Below, one piece after another: positions 35,091-44,350 of a stretch of DNA of 64,000 nucleotides. The stretch lies in the NCBI RefSeq assembly GCF_003355155.1, contig NZ_CP031320.1:6508287-6572286 (forward strand). The letters are read 5' to 3'. How positions within the stretch are numbered: position 1 is the first letter of the stretch; every line of letters begins with the position of its first letter. The notes below the pieces were generated by a model, which was given only the letters and a program-made list of their open reading frames with translations, was not told the DNA's origin and searched no databases. Origin of the DNA: Streptomyces armeniacus. Its GTDB lineage: Bacteria; Actinomycetota; Actinomycetes; Streptomycetales; Streptomycetaceae. Position numbers and translations under genes: made by a program.

Positions 35091-35669
35091 ATGCCCGCCA
35101 CCTACACCTTCGACGTCTTCTCCAGCCTCGACGGCTTCGGCGCCGCCGGAGGCAACTGGACCGGCTACTGGGGCAAGCAGGGCCCCGAGCTGCTCGACCA
35201 CCGCCTCGCCCTGTACGACGGGGAGCAGCGGATGGTCTTCGGGGCCAACACGTACCGGCTGTTCGCGCAGATGCTGGCCGAGAGCGCGGAGGGCGACGAC
35301 GTACGCGACCCCTGGGTGACGCGGATGCGCAGCCTTCCGGCGACGGTCGTGTCGACCACGCTCGAAGGCCCCCTCGACTGGCCGGACGCGGACATCGCGA
35401 ACGGCGACGCCGTCGATGTCGTCGCCCGCCTCAAGGAGGAGTCCGACGTGCCGTTGCGTTCGCACGGCAGCCTGTCGATGAACCGGGCGCTGATGACGGC
35501 GGGGCTGGTGGACCGCGTACAGGTGACGCTCTTCCCCGTGATCACCGGTCAGACGGGGCTGGACCCGGTCTTCCGGGACGCGGCCGACTTCGACCTCGAA
35601 CTGACCGAGAGCTGCACGCTCGACGGCAACATCCAGGAGCTGGTCTACCGCCCCACCCTGCACGTCTGA
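35091..35669 (+). CDS. Dihydrofolate-reductase-like family protein
   Basis: A 192-residue RibD-C/DHFR-fold protein similar to that at 24168 (both share LVDR and FPVITG near the C-terminus). It begins TFDVFSSLDGFGAAGGNWTG and has VFGANTYRLF. It has GGAG upstream of ATG 35091. Substrate unknown. Confidence 0.87.
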   Translation: MPATYTFDVFSSLDGFGAAGGNWTGYWGKQGPELLDHRLALYDGEQRMVFGANTYRLFAQMLAESAEGDDVRDPWVTRMRSLPATVVSTTLEGPLDWPDADIANGDAVDVVARLKEESDVPLRSHGSLSMNRALMTAGLVDRVQVTLFPVITGQTGLDPVFRDAADFDLELTESCTLDGNIQELVYRPTLHV

Positions 35670-35828
35670 GCACGGCGGTCCGCTGAACCGCAGCATCAGG
35701 CGTACGTCGCCTGGGACAGCCCGTCGTCGATCAGCCGACCGCTTCCGTGGGGCGTGTGCGGAAGCGTGCCGTACGGGCGGGGGACGGGCGATCGTGGTCC
35801 CCTGATCCCTGATCCCACTGACCCTCCC

Positions 35829-35893
35829 GTCCGGACACCGCGACACACACCGCGACACACACGAACCTCCGGTCCGGACACCGCGACACACAC
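35829..35893 (+). repeat. Direct repeats upstream of the monooxygenase gene
   Basis: GTCCGGACACCGCGACACAC occurs at 35829 and again 43 bp later, and CGCGACACACAC recurs a third time at 35851-35862. The last copy ends 12 bp before the ATG at 35905. Multiple protein-binding sites or slippage could explain it. Confidence 0.75.
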
Positions 35894-35904
35894 GAGGAAG
35901 CGCC

Positions 35905-36237
35905 ATGATCTTCATTGCCGCCAGGTTCCGCGTACGGCACGAGTACGCCGACGACTGGCCCGACATCAGCCGCCCGTTCACGGAGGCGACCCGGAGCGAG
36001 CCGGGGTGCCTGTGGTTCGACTGGTCCCGCAGCGTGGAGGACCCCGACGAGTACGTGCTGCTCGAGGCGTTCCGCGACGACGAGGCCGGTGCGGCGCACG
36101 TACAGTCCGAGCACTTCGCCGCCGCGCAGCGGACGCTGCCGCCCCACCTCGCGGAGACCCCGCGGATCGTCAACACGTCGGTGCCGCAGGAGGGCTGGTC
36201 CCTGCTCGGCGAGATGGCGGTGCCCGACGGGAGCTGA
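35905..36237 (+). CDS. Antibiotic-biosynthesis-monooxygenase-like protein (ABM fold)
   Basis: A 110-residue single ABM domain: IFIAARFRVRHEYADDW, then EPGCLWFDWSRSVEDPDEYVLLEAFRDD (given here in parts) and HVQSEHFAAAQ. Such dimeric proteins oxidise quinols or act as monooxygenases without metal or flavin; many are stress proteins like YgiN. It is not near a biosynthetic cluster. ATG 35905 follows GAGGAAG. Confidence 0.83.
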   Translation: MIFIAARFRVRHEYADDWPDISRPFTEATRSEPGCLWFDWSRSVEDPDEYVLLEAFRDDEAGAAHVQSEHFAAAQRTLPPHLAETPRIVNTSVPQEGWSLLGEMAVPDGS

Positions 36238-36436
36238 CGCGCACGCGGGCGGCACCTGGGTGGCGCGCTCGTACGGGCGCGCCGCCCGCGCCCTGTCGGT
36301 CGGGGTCGTACGCCGCGGGCCGTGAGGTCGTAAGAGAGCGCCCGCGGCCCGCTGTTGTGCGGGATTTCGGACCCCCGTCCGGGGATTCTGCGGGAACCGT
36401 TGACCACGCGTGCTCACGCATCTACCTTCCTTCCGT

Positions 36437-36471
36437 GTTCGAAGTTGCGATCACTCTTCGAAATATCGAAC
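36437..36471. promoter_or_regulatory. TTCGAA-rich operator region before abfA
   Basis: TTCGAA at 36438-36443 and 36457-36462, and TTCGA-AATA-TCGAA at 36457-36470. The outer GTTCGA and TCGAAC also pair. This is a probable carbohydrate-responsive repressor site 29 bp before the abfA ATG. Confidence 0.55.
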
Positions 36472-36499
36472 GAGCTGCACGAGACACGGAAAGGTCGCC

Positions 36500-38035
36500 A
36501 TGCCCCCCTCCGGCACGACAGGCCGCGCCGCCCGCTTCACCCTCGACCGCGCCTTCACCGTCGGCGAGGTCGACCGACGGCTGTTCGGCTCGTTCGTCGA
36601 GCACCTCGGCCGCTGCGTCTACACCGGCATCCACGAACCGGGCCACCCCGCGGCCGACTCGGCGGGACTCCGTACCGACGTGCTCGCACTCGTCCGCGAG
36701 CTGGGCGTCACCGCCGTGCGCTACCCCGGCGGCAACTTCGTCTCCGGCTACCGCTGGGAGGACTCCGTCGGCCCGGTCGGCGAGCGGCCCCGCCGCCTCG
36801 ACCTGGCCTGGCGCTCCACGGAGACCAACCGCTTCGGGCTGAGCGAGTTCATCGGCTTCCTCGGGAAGCTCGGCCCGCAGGCCGAGCCGATGCTGGCGGT
36901 CAACCTCGGCACCCGCGGCGTCGCCGAGGCCCTCCAGCTCCAGGAGTACGCCAACCACCCCTCCGGCACCGCCCTTTCCGACCTGCGCGCCGAGCACGGC
37001 GACAAGGACCCGTTCGGCATCCGGCTGTGGTGCCTGGGCAACGAGATGGACGGCCCCTGGCAGACCGGCCACAAGACCGCGCAGGAGTACGGGCGGCTCG
37101 CCGCCGAGACCGCGCGCGCCATGCGGCAGGCCGACCGGGACGTCGAACTGGTCGCCTGCGGCTCTTCCAACCAGGGCATGGAGACCTTCGCCGCGTGGGA
37201 GGCGACGGTCCTCCAGGAGACGTACGACCTGGTCGACTACATCTCGCTGCACGCCTACTACGAGGAGCTGGACGGCGACCGCGACTCGTTCCTCGCCTCC
37301 GCCGTGGACATGGAGTCGTTCATCGAGAACACCGTCGCCACCTGCGACCACGTCGGCGCCCGGCTCAAGTCGAAGAAGCGGATCAACCTCTCCTTCGACG
37401 AGTGGAACGTCTGGTACATGCGCCGGTTCCACGCGGAGTTCGAGGCGGGCCCGCCCGACTGGCCCGAGGCGCCGCGGCTGCTGGAGGACAGCTACTCCGT
37501 CACCGACGCCGTCGTCTTCGGCTCCCTGCTCATCGCGCTGCTGCGGCACGCGGACCGGGTGACCGTCGCCTGCCTCGCGCAGCTCGTCAACGTCATCGCG
37601 CCGATCATGACCGAGCCGGGCGGGCCCGCGTGGCGGCAGACGACGTTCTTCCCCTTCGCGCAGGCCGCGCGGTACGGGCGCGGGGAAGTGCTGGACGTAC
37701 GCGTCGACTCCCCGACGTACGCCACCGCGCAGTACGGCGAGGTGCCGCTGCTGCACGCCACCGCCGTACGGGACCCGGAGACCGGGGGCGTCGCCGTCTT
37801 CGCCGTCAACCGCGACCAGCGGCGGCCGCTGCCCGTACGGATCGGCCTGCGCGACCTGGACCTCGCCGAGGTCGTGGAGCACACCGTGCTCGCCGACGCC
37901 GACCCCGAGGCCCGCAACACCCTCGACGACCCCGGACGGGTCGCGCCGCACGAGGGGCGCGGGGCGGTGCTCTCCGGTGACGAACTCGGCGTCGAACTGG
38001 AGCCGCTGTCCTGGAACGTGATCCGCCTGGCCTGA
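36500..38035 (+). CDS. abfA: Intracellular alpha-L-arabinofuranosidase, GH51
   Basis: A 511-residue glycoside hydrolase family 51 enzyme. The acid/base glutamate is in LWCLGNEMDGPW and the nucleophile in SFDEWNVWY; the N-terminus holds RLFGSFVEHLGR and VRYPGGNFVSGY. It has no signal peptide, so it works on arabino-oligosaccharides after import by the transporter encoded next. ATG 36500 follows GGAAAGG; the upstream in-frame start at 36410 would cross the TTCGAA operator. Confidence 0.95.
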   Translation: MPPSGTTGRAARFTLDRAFTVGEVDRRLFGSFVEHLGRCVYTGIHEPGHPAADSAGLRTDVLALVRELGVTAVRYPGGNFVSGYRWEDSVGPVGERPRRLDLAWRSTETNRFGLSEFIGFLGKLGPQAEPMLAVNLGTRGVAEALQLQEYANHPSGTALSDLRAEHGDKDPFGIRLWCLGNEMDGPWQTGHKTAQEYGRLAAETARAMRQADRDVELVACGSSNQGMETFAAWEATVLQETYDLVDYISLHAYYEELDGDRDSFLASAVDMESFIENTVATCDHVGARLKSKKRINLSFDEWNVWYMRRFHAEFEAGPPDWPEAPRLLEDSYSVTDAVVFGSLLIALLRHADRVTVACLAQLVNVIAPIMTEPGGPAWRQTTFFPFAQAARYGRGEVLDVRVDSPTYATAQYGEVPLLHATAVRDPETGGVAVFAVNRDQRRPLPVRIGLRDLDLAEVVEHTVLADADPEARNTLDDPGRVAPHEGRGAVLSGDELGVELEPLSWNVIRLA

Positions 38036-38115
38036 CCCGGCGCCCGCCTCTGATCCGCCACCCGCCGCCGGTGAACCCGCCTCCGTGAACCCGCAACCCC
38101 GAGAGATGAGCCGCG

Positions 38116-39456
38116 ATGAACCCACCCCTCCCCAGCCGGCGCCGGGCACTGGCCGGCGGGCTCGGCGCGCTCGCCGCGGCGGGCACCCTCGGCCCGTTCG
38201 CCGCCGGCTGCTCCGCGCCGGCGGCCTCCGCGTCGGGCGCGGCGCGGCTGCGCTTCTGGCATCTGTTCTCCGGCGGTGACGGCGTCAACCTGGCGAAGAT
38301 GCTGGACGCGTTCGGCGCGGACCACCCCGACATCGACCTGGAGGCCGTCACCCTCCAGTGGGGCGCCCCGTACTACACCAAGCTCGGCATGGCCGGTGTC
38401 GGCGGGCGCGCGCCCGAGCTGGCCGCGCTCCATCTCGCGCGGCTGCCCGGCTTCGGGCCCGGCACCCTCCTCGACCCGTTCGACCTCGACCTGCTCGCCG
38501 AACACGGCGTAACCGAGAAGGACTTCCCGCCGGACATCTGGCGGCGCGGCCGGGTCGGCGGGAAGCAGTACGCCATCCCGCTCGACACCCACCCGATGGT
38601 CCTCTACTTCCAGACCGAGATCTGCGAGAAGGCCGGGCTGCTGAAGGACGGGAAGCTCGCGCCGATCCGCGGGGCGGAGGAGTTCACCGAGGTGCTGCGC
38701 CGGGTGAAGCAGGCGACCGGCCGGCCGGCGCTGGTCACCGAGACCCTGGGCGCGGAGTCCGTGGGCGGCTGGCGGCTGTTCTCGACCTTCTATTCGCAGA
38801 CCGGCGGCAAGGTGCTCTCCGCCGACGGCAAGCGGCTCGTCATCGACGACGCCAAGGCCCTGCGCGTACTGGAGTGGATGGCGTCGATGACCGCCGAGGG
38901 GCTGTGGGTGCGGCGCGTCGACGCGCTCGGCGCTGTCGGCGTCTTCAACCTCGGCAAGACCGGCTTCCTCCTCGGTGGCGAATGGGAGGTCACCACCTTC
39001 AAGACCAACAAGGTGCCCTTCTCCATGACCCGGATACCGGACCTCTTCGGCCGGCCCACCGCGCAGGCCGACTGCCACTCCTTCGTCCTGCCGCACCAGG
39101 ACGACCGCGGGGGCGCGCCGAACGAGGCGGCGCACACGCTGGTCGCCTGGATGCTGAAGCACTCCGTCGACTGGGCGGCCGGCGGCCATGTGCCGGCGTA
39201 CCTGCCGGTGCTCGACGACCCCGCGTATCTGAAGCTGGACCCGCAGTCGGAGTACCGCAGTGTGCTCGAGGACGTGGAGCTGGACGCCCCGGCCTGGTTC
39301 AACGGCTCCGCCTCCCGGATGTGGATCGAGCTCGGAGACGTCTTCTCCGGCGTGCTCACCGGTTCCCGTACGCCGCGCAGCGCGCTCGCGGAGGCCAGGG
39401 AACGTATCCGGGGCTTCCTCGACACCCCCAACCCCCTGCCGGGAGCCGCCTCATGA
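38116..39456 (+). CDS. Extracellular sugar-binding lipoprotein of an ABC transporter
   Basis: A 446-residue solute-binding protein. The signal peptide carries a twin-arginine-like SRRRALAGG and the lipobox FAAGC, so it is probably a lipoprotein. The mature part has the SBP family-1 pattern (LRFWHLFSGGDG, LPVLDDPAYL). It presents oligosaccharides, most likely arabinose-containing, to the two permeases. It is translationally coupled to the first permease (ATGA). Confidence 0.9.
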   Translation: MNPPLPSRRRALAGGLGALAAAGTLGPFAAGCSAPAASASGAARLRFWHLFSGGDGVNLAKMLDAFGADHPDIDLEAVTLQWGAPYYTKLGMAGVGGRAPELAALHLARLPGFGPGTLLDPFDLDLLAEHGVTEKDFPPDIWRRGRVGGKQYAIPLDTHPMVLYFQTEICEKAGLLKDGKLAPIRGAEEFTEVLRRVKQATGRPALVTETLGAESVGGWRLFSTFYSQTGGKVLSADGKRLVIDDAKALRVLEWMASMTAEGLWVRRVDALGAVGVFNLGKTGFLLGGEWEVTTFKTNKVPFSMTRIPDLFGRPTAQADCHSFVLPHQDDRGGAPNEAAHTLVAWMLKHSVDWAAGGHVPAYLPVLDDPAYLKLDPQSEYRSVLEDVELDAPAWFNGSASRMWIELGDVFSGVLTGSRTPRSALAEARERIRGFLDTPNPLPGAAS

Positions 39457-40421
39457 CCGCAGTCAGCCCCACCGCGGCCCCGGCGCCGCGCGCGGACCTG
39501 CCCGCGGGCGGCGCGGCGGGCGCGGCGGCCCGGCCCGCCGGAGTGCGCCGCAAGTGGACCGAGCACGGCCTCGTCTTCGTCACCCCGTTCCTGCTCATCT
39601 ACGCGCTGTTCCTGCTGTGGCCGCTCGTCTACGGCGCCGGGATGAGCCTCACCAGCCAGAACATCACCGGCACCGGGGCGGAGTTCACGGGGCTCGACAA
39701 CTACGCCGAGGCCGTACGCGACCCGGCGATGTGGTCCTCGCTGTGGAACACCGTGTGGTTCACCGTGCTCTCCACGGTGCCGCTGGTGATCATCGGGCTC
39801 GTACTGGCGCTGCTGGCACACCAGTTGCGGGTCGTGCAGTGGCTGTGGCGGATCAGCTGGTTCGCGCCGTTCATGCTGCCCTCCAGCGTCGTCTGCCTGC
39901 TCTTCGCGCAGATGATCTTCCCGTCGGGTTTCGGCTTCGCCGACCAGCTGCTGGCCGAGTTCGGCCTCGAGCCCGGCATCGGCTGGCTCACCGACGCCCG
40001 TTACGCGATGCTCTCCGTCGTCCTGACCACCGTCTGGTGGACGGTCGGCTTCAACTTCCTGCTGTACCTCGCCGCGCTCCAGTCCATCCCGCAGCACCTC
40101 TACGAGGCCGCCGAGCTGGACGGCGCCTCGGCGTGGAAGCGGCTGTGGCACATCACGCTGCCGATGCTGCGGCGCACCACGGGACTGGTGCTGGTGCTCC
40201 AGGTCCTCGCCTCGCTGAAGATCTTCGACCAGGTGTACCTGATGACCGGCGGCGGCCCCGACGACTCCACCCGGCCCGTCCTGCAGTACGTCTACCAGCA
40301 GGGCTTCACCGGCTACCGGATCGGCTACGCGTCGGCCGTCTCGTACATCTTCTTCGCCCTCATCCTGCTCGTCTCCCTGGTGCAGCCCTGGCTGGCCCGG
40401 CGCAAGGAGGACTCCAAATGA
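39453..40421 (+). CDS. Sugar ABC transporter permease (MalF-like)
   Basis: A 322-residue inner-membrane permease with six predicted helices after an Ala/Pro-rich tail. The EAA loop that docks the ATPase is EAAELDGASAWKRLWHITLP. It overlaps the binding-protein stop and the next permease start by four bases each, so the three are one translational unit. Confidence 0.92.
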   Translation: MTAVSPTAAPAPRADLPAGGAAGAAARPAGVRRKWTEHGLVFVTPFLLIYALFLLWPLVYGAGMSLTSQNITGTGAEFTGLDNYAEAVRDPAMWSSLWNTVWFTVLSTVPLVIIGLVLALLAHQLRVVQWLWRISWFAPFMLPSSVVCLLFAQMIFPSGFGFADQLLAEFGLEPGIGWLTDARYAMLSVVLTTVWWTVGFNFLLYLAALQSIPQHLYEAAELDGASAWKRLWHITLPMLRRTTGLVLVLQVLASLKIFDQVYLMTGGGPDDSTRPVLQYVYQQGFTGYRIGYASAVSYIFFALILLVSLVQPWLARRKEDSK

Positions 40422-41311
40422 CCGCCCTGAGTGCCGTGTTCGCCCGTACCCGGCGTGGCGCCGCGGAGCGCGACGGGGGCCGCAAGGCCCGCTGGACCCC
40501 GGGCCGCTTCGCGCTGCTCGCCGTGGCGCTGCTGCTGGCGCTGGTCTGGCTGCTGCCGCTCGCGTGGGCGCTGGCCACCTCGTTCAAGCCCGAGTCCGAG
40601 ACCACGAAGACCCCGCTGGAGTGGATCGGCTCCACGGTCACCTTCGACGCGTACGAGAGGGTGTGGTCGGTGGGCGACATCCCGGTGTGGATGTTCAACT
40701 CCTTCGTCACCGCCTCCGCCACCACCCTGCTGACGGTGACGACCTGCGCCATGGCCGCGTACGGCTTCACCCGCACCGACTTCCGCGGCCGCAAGGTGCT
40801 GTACGGGGTCGTGCTCGCCGGGATCATGGTGCCGCCGCAGGTGCTGATCGCGCCGCTGTTCGTGGAGATGGTGCAGCTGGGCCTGGTCGACACGTACTGG
40901 GGCGTGATCCTGCCGCAGGTGGCGGTGCCCGCGATGGTGTTCATCCTGGTGAAGTTCTTCGAGGGCGTGCCGCGTGAGCTGGAGGAGGCCGCCTACGTCG
41001 ACGGGGCGGGCAGGTGGCGGGTGTTCTGGACGATCGTGATCCCGCTGTCCCGGCCGGTGCTCTCCGCCGTGGCGATCTTCACGTTCATCACCACCTGGAA
41101 CAACTTCCTCTGGCCGTTCCTGGTGACCACCGACCCCGACGGGATGACGCTGCCCGTCGGACTGGTCAACGTGCTGTCGTCGTACGGCGTGCGCTACGCC
41201 CAGGTCATGGCGTCGCTGGTGATCGCCGGGCTGCCGCTGCTGGTCATCTTCATGCTCTTCCAGCGCCAGATCGTACGGGGCATCGCGCACACCGGCCTGG
41301 CGGGGCAGTGA
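40418..41311 (+). CDS. Sugar ABC transporter permease (MalG-like)
   Basis: A 297-residue permease, partner of the preceding one. The EAA loop is EEAAYVDGAGRWRVFWTIVIP, and WNNFLWPFLV is typical of MalG-like subunits. AAGGAGG lies eight bases before ATG 40418. No ATP-binding subunit follows; in Streptomyces the shared ATPase MsiK commonly powers such importers. Confidence 0.92.
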   Translation: MTALSAVFARTRRGAAERDGGRKARWTPGRFALLAVALLLALVWLLPLAWALATSFKPESETTKTPLEWIGSTVTFDAYERVWSVGDIPVWMFNSFVTASATTLLTVTTCAMAAYGFTRTDFRGRKVLYGVVLAGIMVPPQVLIAPLFVEMVQLGLVDTYWGVILPQVAVPAMVFILVKFFEGVPRELEEAAYVDGAGRWRVFWTIVIPLSRPVLSAVAIFTFITTWNNFLWPFLVTTDPDGMTLPVGLVNVLSSYGVRYAQVMASLVIAGLPLLVIFMLFQRQIVRGIAHTGLAGQ

Positions 41312-41344
41312 ACCCCGCCAGGCCGGTACCGGTGCGGCGGCTGG

Positions 41345-42058
41345 TCAGGCCGCGTATCCCTTCGGCGGGATGAGGGTGGCGAGCTGGTCGAACGACAGCC
41401 AGTAGATCTGGTTGCCGCCGAACGACGCCGGGTCGGCGATGAGGACCGTGCGGTTCGCGTCGTCGTACCCGATCACCGAGAAGTAGTGGTAGATCGTCTG
41501 GTCCGGCGGGTAGCCGGGCGGCTGGTTGCCGGGCGGCGCGACGATGTTGGTGACGAGCGGGTAGTTGTTGTCGATGTCCTTGACGATGTCGCTCCAGAGC
41601 AGGTCCTTCTGCTCCTGGGTCGGCGGATCGTTGGGCATCTCCTTGGTCTCGTACCAGCCCGTGCCGAGGTTGGCGTTGAGCACGCCGGTCACCTGGCTGA
41701 TGTGGTCCGTGCCGGCCTCGGTGGTGCCGAGCTGCACGGCCAGATCGGCCTGGCTGGGCGGGGCGATACGCGCGGACAGGGCGATCCGGGTGGCGGCCGG
41801 GCCGCACCAGTAACCGGTCTCCTGCACCTGGTAGTCGACGGGGAGCGTGTGCGCGCTCGAGGTGCGCGCCCCCTCGATGTCGAGGCGGGTGCCCGGCTTG
41901 TTCTGGCCGCTGACGACCGCGGTGCCGGCCTCCGAGCCCTTGCTGAGTACGGACACGCTCCGCGGGCGCTCGGGCTGCTCCGCCTGGGCGATGCCCGGGA
42001 CGACGAGGGAGCCGACCGCGGCGGCGGCGACCGCTGTGGACACAAGTCTCTTGCGCAT
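41345..42058 (-). CDS. Secreted C39-like cysteine peptidase
   Basis: A 237-residue exported protein. The signal peptide ends AQA after VAAAAVGSLVVPGIAQA. The C39-like core has the cysteine in YQVQETGYWCGPAATRIAL and the histidine in YHYFSVIGYDDANRT, then an aspartate in ADPASFGG. It is not linked to an ABC exporter, so it is a free secreted peptidase rather than a bacteriocin maturase. AGGAA precedes ATG 42058. It lies 74 bp after a secreted transglycosylase-like gene on the same strand. Confidence 0.85.
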   Translation of the reverse strand: MRKRLVSTAVAAAAVGSLVVPGIAQAEQPERPRSVSVLSKGSEAGTAVVSGQNKPGTRLDIEGARTSSAHTLPVDYQVQETGYWCGPAATRIALSARIAPPSQADLAVQLGTTEAGTDHISQVTGVLNANLGTGWYETKEMPNDPPTQEQKDLLWSDIVKDIDNNYPLVTNIVAPPGNQPPGYPPDQTIYHYFSVIGYDDANRTVLIADPASFGGNQIYWLSFDQLATLIPPKGYAA

Positions 42059-42132
42059 AGGGGTTCCTGGTGTGTGTGGGGGGATGTGCGGGGACGTGTA
42101 CGGGGTGCGTACGGGGGTGCGGCGCGCCGGGA

Positions 42133-42831
42133 TCAGGGAATCGGCGGGACCGTGGGGCTCTCCGCGGCGAGCAGGTCGCGGGCGAACTGCTCCCACTGCG
42201 CGTAGCGCTCGGGGAATGCCGAGTGCTGGACGGCGTCGCAGACCTCACCCGGCGGCCTCGTCTCCCAGTTCGGGATCTGGATCAGCCCGGGGTTGCTGCC
42301 GAACGGGGCCACTCCGTAGAAGGACTTGGACGAGGTCGGCACGTGCGTGATCTGCTCCGGCGTGCCCCAGCCGGTGCTGGGCCGCTGCTGGAAGATGCCC
42401 AGGGAGTCGTGGTCGACCGGCTCCAGGTAGTTGACGAACTTCGACTCCTGCATGGCCGTCATCAGCGCGATGACCTGGCCCTGTTCCGGAATCTGGGCGC
42501 CCTTGCCGACACCGATGACGGTGCGGGCGTTCTCGAGTTCCGCGGGCGGCAGGTCGGCCGCGGTGCGGAAGGTCTTGTGCAGTTCGGCGTCGGACGCCTT
42601 CTGCAGGGCCTTGGCGGTCGCGGTGTTGATGGAGCCGGTCTCGGGCAGTCCGTGCCGCTCCTGGAACGCCTCCACGCCCTTGCCGGCCGCCGCCTTCGAG
42701 GGGGCGGACGAGGAAGAGGACGTGTCGGGCTCGGAGGCCTGGACCACGCCGGGCGCCGCGAACAGCGCGCCGGCGACGGCGACGGAAGCGGCCAGTGCCG
42801 CTGGGCGGGTGAGCTTACGGGAAGTGCGCAA
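42133..42831 (-). CDS. Secreted peptidoglycan-binding/transglycosylase-like protein
   Basis: About 232 residues. After a signal peptide (ASVAVAGALFAAPGVVQA) and a Ser/Ala spacer comes a PG-binding-1-like segment (GVEAFQERHGLPETGSINTA), then a region with MTAMQESKFVNYLEP and SLGIFQQRPSTGWGT seen in streptomycete lytic-transglycosylase-like proteins. The glutamate in QESKF is the candidate catalytic acid. TTG 42831 is preferred because AAGGAG lies five bases upstream; GTG 42837 would overlap that site. It is probably co-transcribed with the C39-like peptidase. Confidence 0.78.
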   Translation of the reverse strand: MRTSRKLTRPAALAASVAVAGALFAAPGVVQASEPDTSSSSSAPSKAAAGKGVEAFQERHGLPETGSINTATAKALQKASDAELHKTFRTAADLPPAELENARTVIGVGKGAQIPEQGQVIALMTAMQESKFVNYLEPVDHDSLGIFQQRPSTGWGTPEQITHVPTSSKSFYGVAPFGSNPGLIQIPNWETRPPGEVCDAVQHSAFPERYAQWEQFARDLLAAESPTVPPIP

Positions 42832-43052
42832 CGCCACTCCTTCATAGAGTCGTCGCCGCGTCCCACCGGCCCTGCGCGCGTAGTCCGTTCAGCTACGCCG
42901 TGCGCGGGGCGGACCGTTGGGACGCAACGCGGTGGGGGATGCGTGTGCAACAGCCCGACAAGCTTCCGCGCATGCGCATGTCACGCGCAATAAGTGAAAG
43001 CCCAGACTTACGGCCCGCCGGCGGCCGGTGCGGAACGTCCGCCGCGCCGCCG

Positions 43053-43076
43053 CGTACGGGCACGGCGTGCCGTACG
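43053..43076 (-). terminator. Hairpin after the ArsR-type regulator
   Basis: CGTACGG and CCGTACG arms with an inner CACG/CGTG pair, one bulge, starting 19 bases past the stop at 43096. Confidence 0.6.
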
Positions 43077-43095
43077 TCCGGCCCGCCGCGTACGG

Positions 43096-44088
43096 CTAGG
43101 GCGCGCCGCCCCGCTCACCGCTGCGCAGCAGCGCCCGCCCCTCCGCCGTCGCCACGTGGAACGCCCGCCCCGCCCTGCGGACCGTGGTCACAAGTCCCGC
43201 CGCACGCAGCACCTTCACGTGCTGGCTGATCGCCGGATGGGTCACCGCCAGCATGCGGGCCAACTCGACCGTGGACGCGCCCGTACGGGCCGCCCTGAGC
43301 ACCGCCGCCCGCGTGTGCCCGAGCAGCGGCCCCAGCGGGCCGTCGTCCGGACGCTCCGGGGGCTCGGGCCGCGTCCAGTCCATCGCGTGGTCGATGGGAT
43401 AGACGAGCACCGGGGGCAGCTCGCTGTCGGCGAGCGTGATCGGCGTCGGCCAGCAGAAGAACGACGGCTGGAGGGTGAGCCCCCGCCCGTCCAGGCGCAG
43501 TTCGTGGTCCACCGGGTAGTCCGCCTCCAGCACGGGCGGGCGCCAGCGGAACCGGGGCCCGAGACCGGCCAGCAGCCCGTCCGTACCGCCGTCGAGCAGC
43601 GAGTGCAGGCGGATGATGCGGTCGGCGTCGATGTGGGCGTGGATGCGATGCCAGAACGGGGCGAGCGCCTCCAGGTGGTACGTGTGCAGCGCCTGCCCCA
43701 GCCGCTGGAGCGCGTCGCCGTCACCGCCCGCGAGCGACTCCGTCCAGACCGGCAGCCTCCGGGAGGCGGCCACCCGCGTCAGGTCGGTGCGCAGCCGTGG
43801 CGGCGGCGTGTGGACGAGGGTGTCGACGGCGGCCTGCAGCGACTCGCAGTCGCCGTACGTGGGCGTGAGGAAGTCCGGGGAGTAGCCGTACGGCGGCAGG
43901 AGCGGCGACAGCAGCCGGCAGCTGTCCGACAGCCGCGGCCGCGCCCAGCGGCGCCACTCGCCGAACACCCGTGCGCCGTCGCGCCGTTGCAGCGTCTGGA
44001 CGCTGTTGCTGATCTCCCACAGGTAGTCCGGGCCCGTGGCGACCCGCACCCGCGCCAGGTCCTCGGACGTGAAGTACACGCGCAGCAT
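43096..44088 (-). CDS. ArsR-type winged-helix regulator with DUF5937-like N-terminus
   Basis: A 330-residue regulator. The first 230 residues resemble the N-terminal region found in many streptomycete ArsR-like proteins (LRVYFTSEDLARVRVA). The C-terminal 90 residues form a winged helix (STVELARMLAVTHPAISQHV, then RAAGLVTTVRRAGRAFHV). No metal-binding cysteines are seen, so it is not a metal sensor. It is divergent from the ADP-ribosylglycohydrolase/ribokinase cluster and may regulate it. Confidence 0.87.
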   Translation of the reverse strand: MLRVYFTSEDLARVRVATGPDYLWEISNSVQTLQRRDGARVFGEWRRWARPRLSDSCRLLSPLLPPYGYSPDFLTPTYGDCESLQAAVDTLVHTPPPRLRTDLTRVAASRRLPVWTESLAGGDGDALQRLGQALHTYHLEALAPFWHRIHAHIDADRIIRLHSLLDGGTDGLLAGLGPRFRWRPPVLEADYPVDHELRLDGRGLTLQPSFFCWPTPITLADSELPPVLVYPIDHAMDWTRPEPPERPDDGPLGPLLGHTRAAVLRAARTGASTVELARMLAVTHPAISQHVKVLRAAGLVTTVRRAGRAFHVATAEGRALLRSGERGGAP

Positions 44089-44243
44089 GGCCCGCCTCTT
44101 CCCCGTGTGCCCGTACGGACTCCGCCGCCGGACCCCGTACGTACCCGGAACTCCCGTGGCCGGAACTCCGCACCCGGACTCCGCCGCCGCGCCGCCGTCG
44201 CCGCGCGGCTGAGCCCTAGGGCCTGTCGTCACAGTCCCGCCTT

Positions 44244-44350
44244 GCCCACGACGCCCTGCACGCACATCTGCTGCGTTGTCGCACCGTCCGAGTAGCCCAC
44301 TACGAGGACGGCACTCCGCCTTGCAGCTGCACGCGCCGGACGCCGTGGGC
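44244..44350. repeat. Quasi-palindromic repeat at the 5' end of a hydrolase gene
   Basis: GCCCACGACGCC at 44244 pairs with GGACGCCGTGGGC at 44338, and GTCCGAGTAG pairs imperfectly with CTACGAGGAC at the centre. Just before it, AGGGCCTGTCGTCACAGTCC looks like the terminal sequence of a repeat I recall from other Streptomyces genomes. The right arm encodes the first ten or so residues of the next protein. Confidence 0.6.

Noticed and set aside
41345..42058. Bacteriocin-processing C39 exporter
   Set aside because: There is a signal peptide and no ABC transporter domain or precursor peptide gene nearby.
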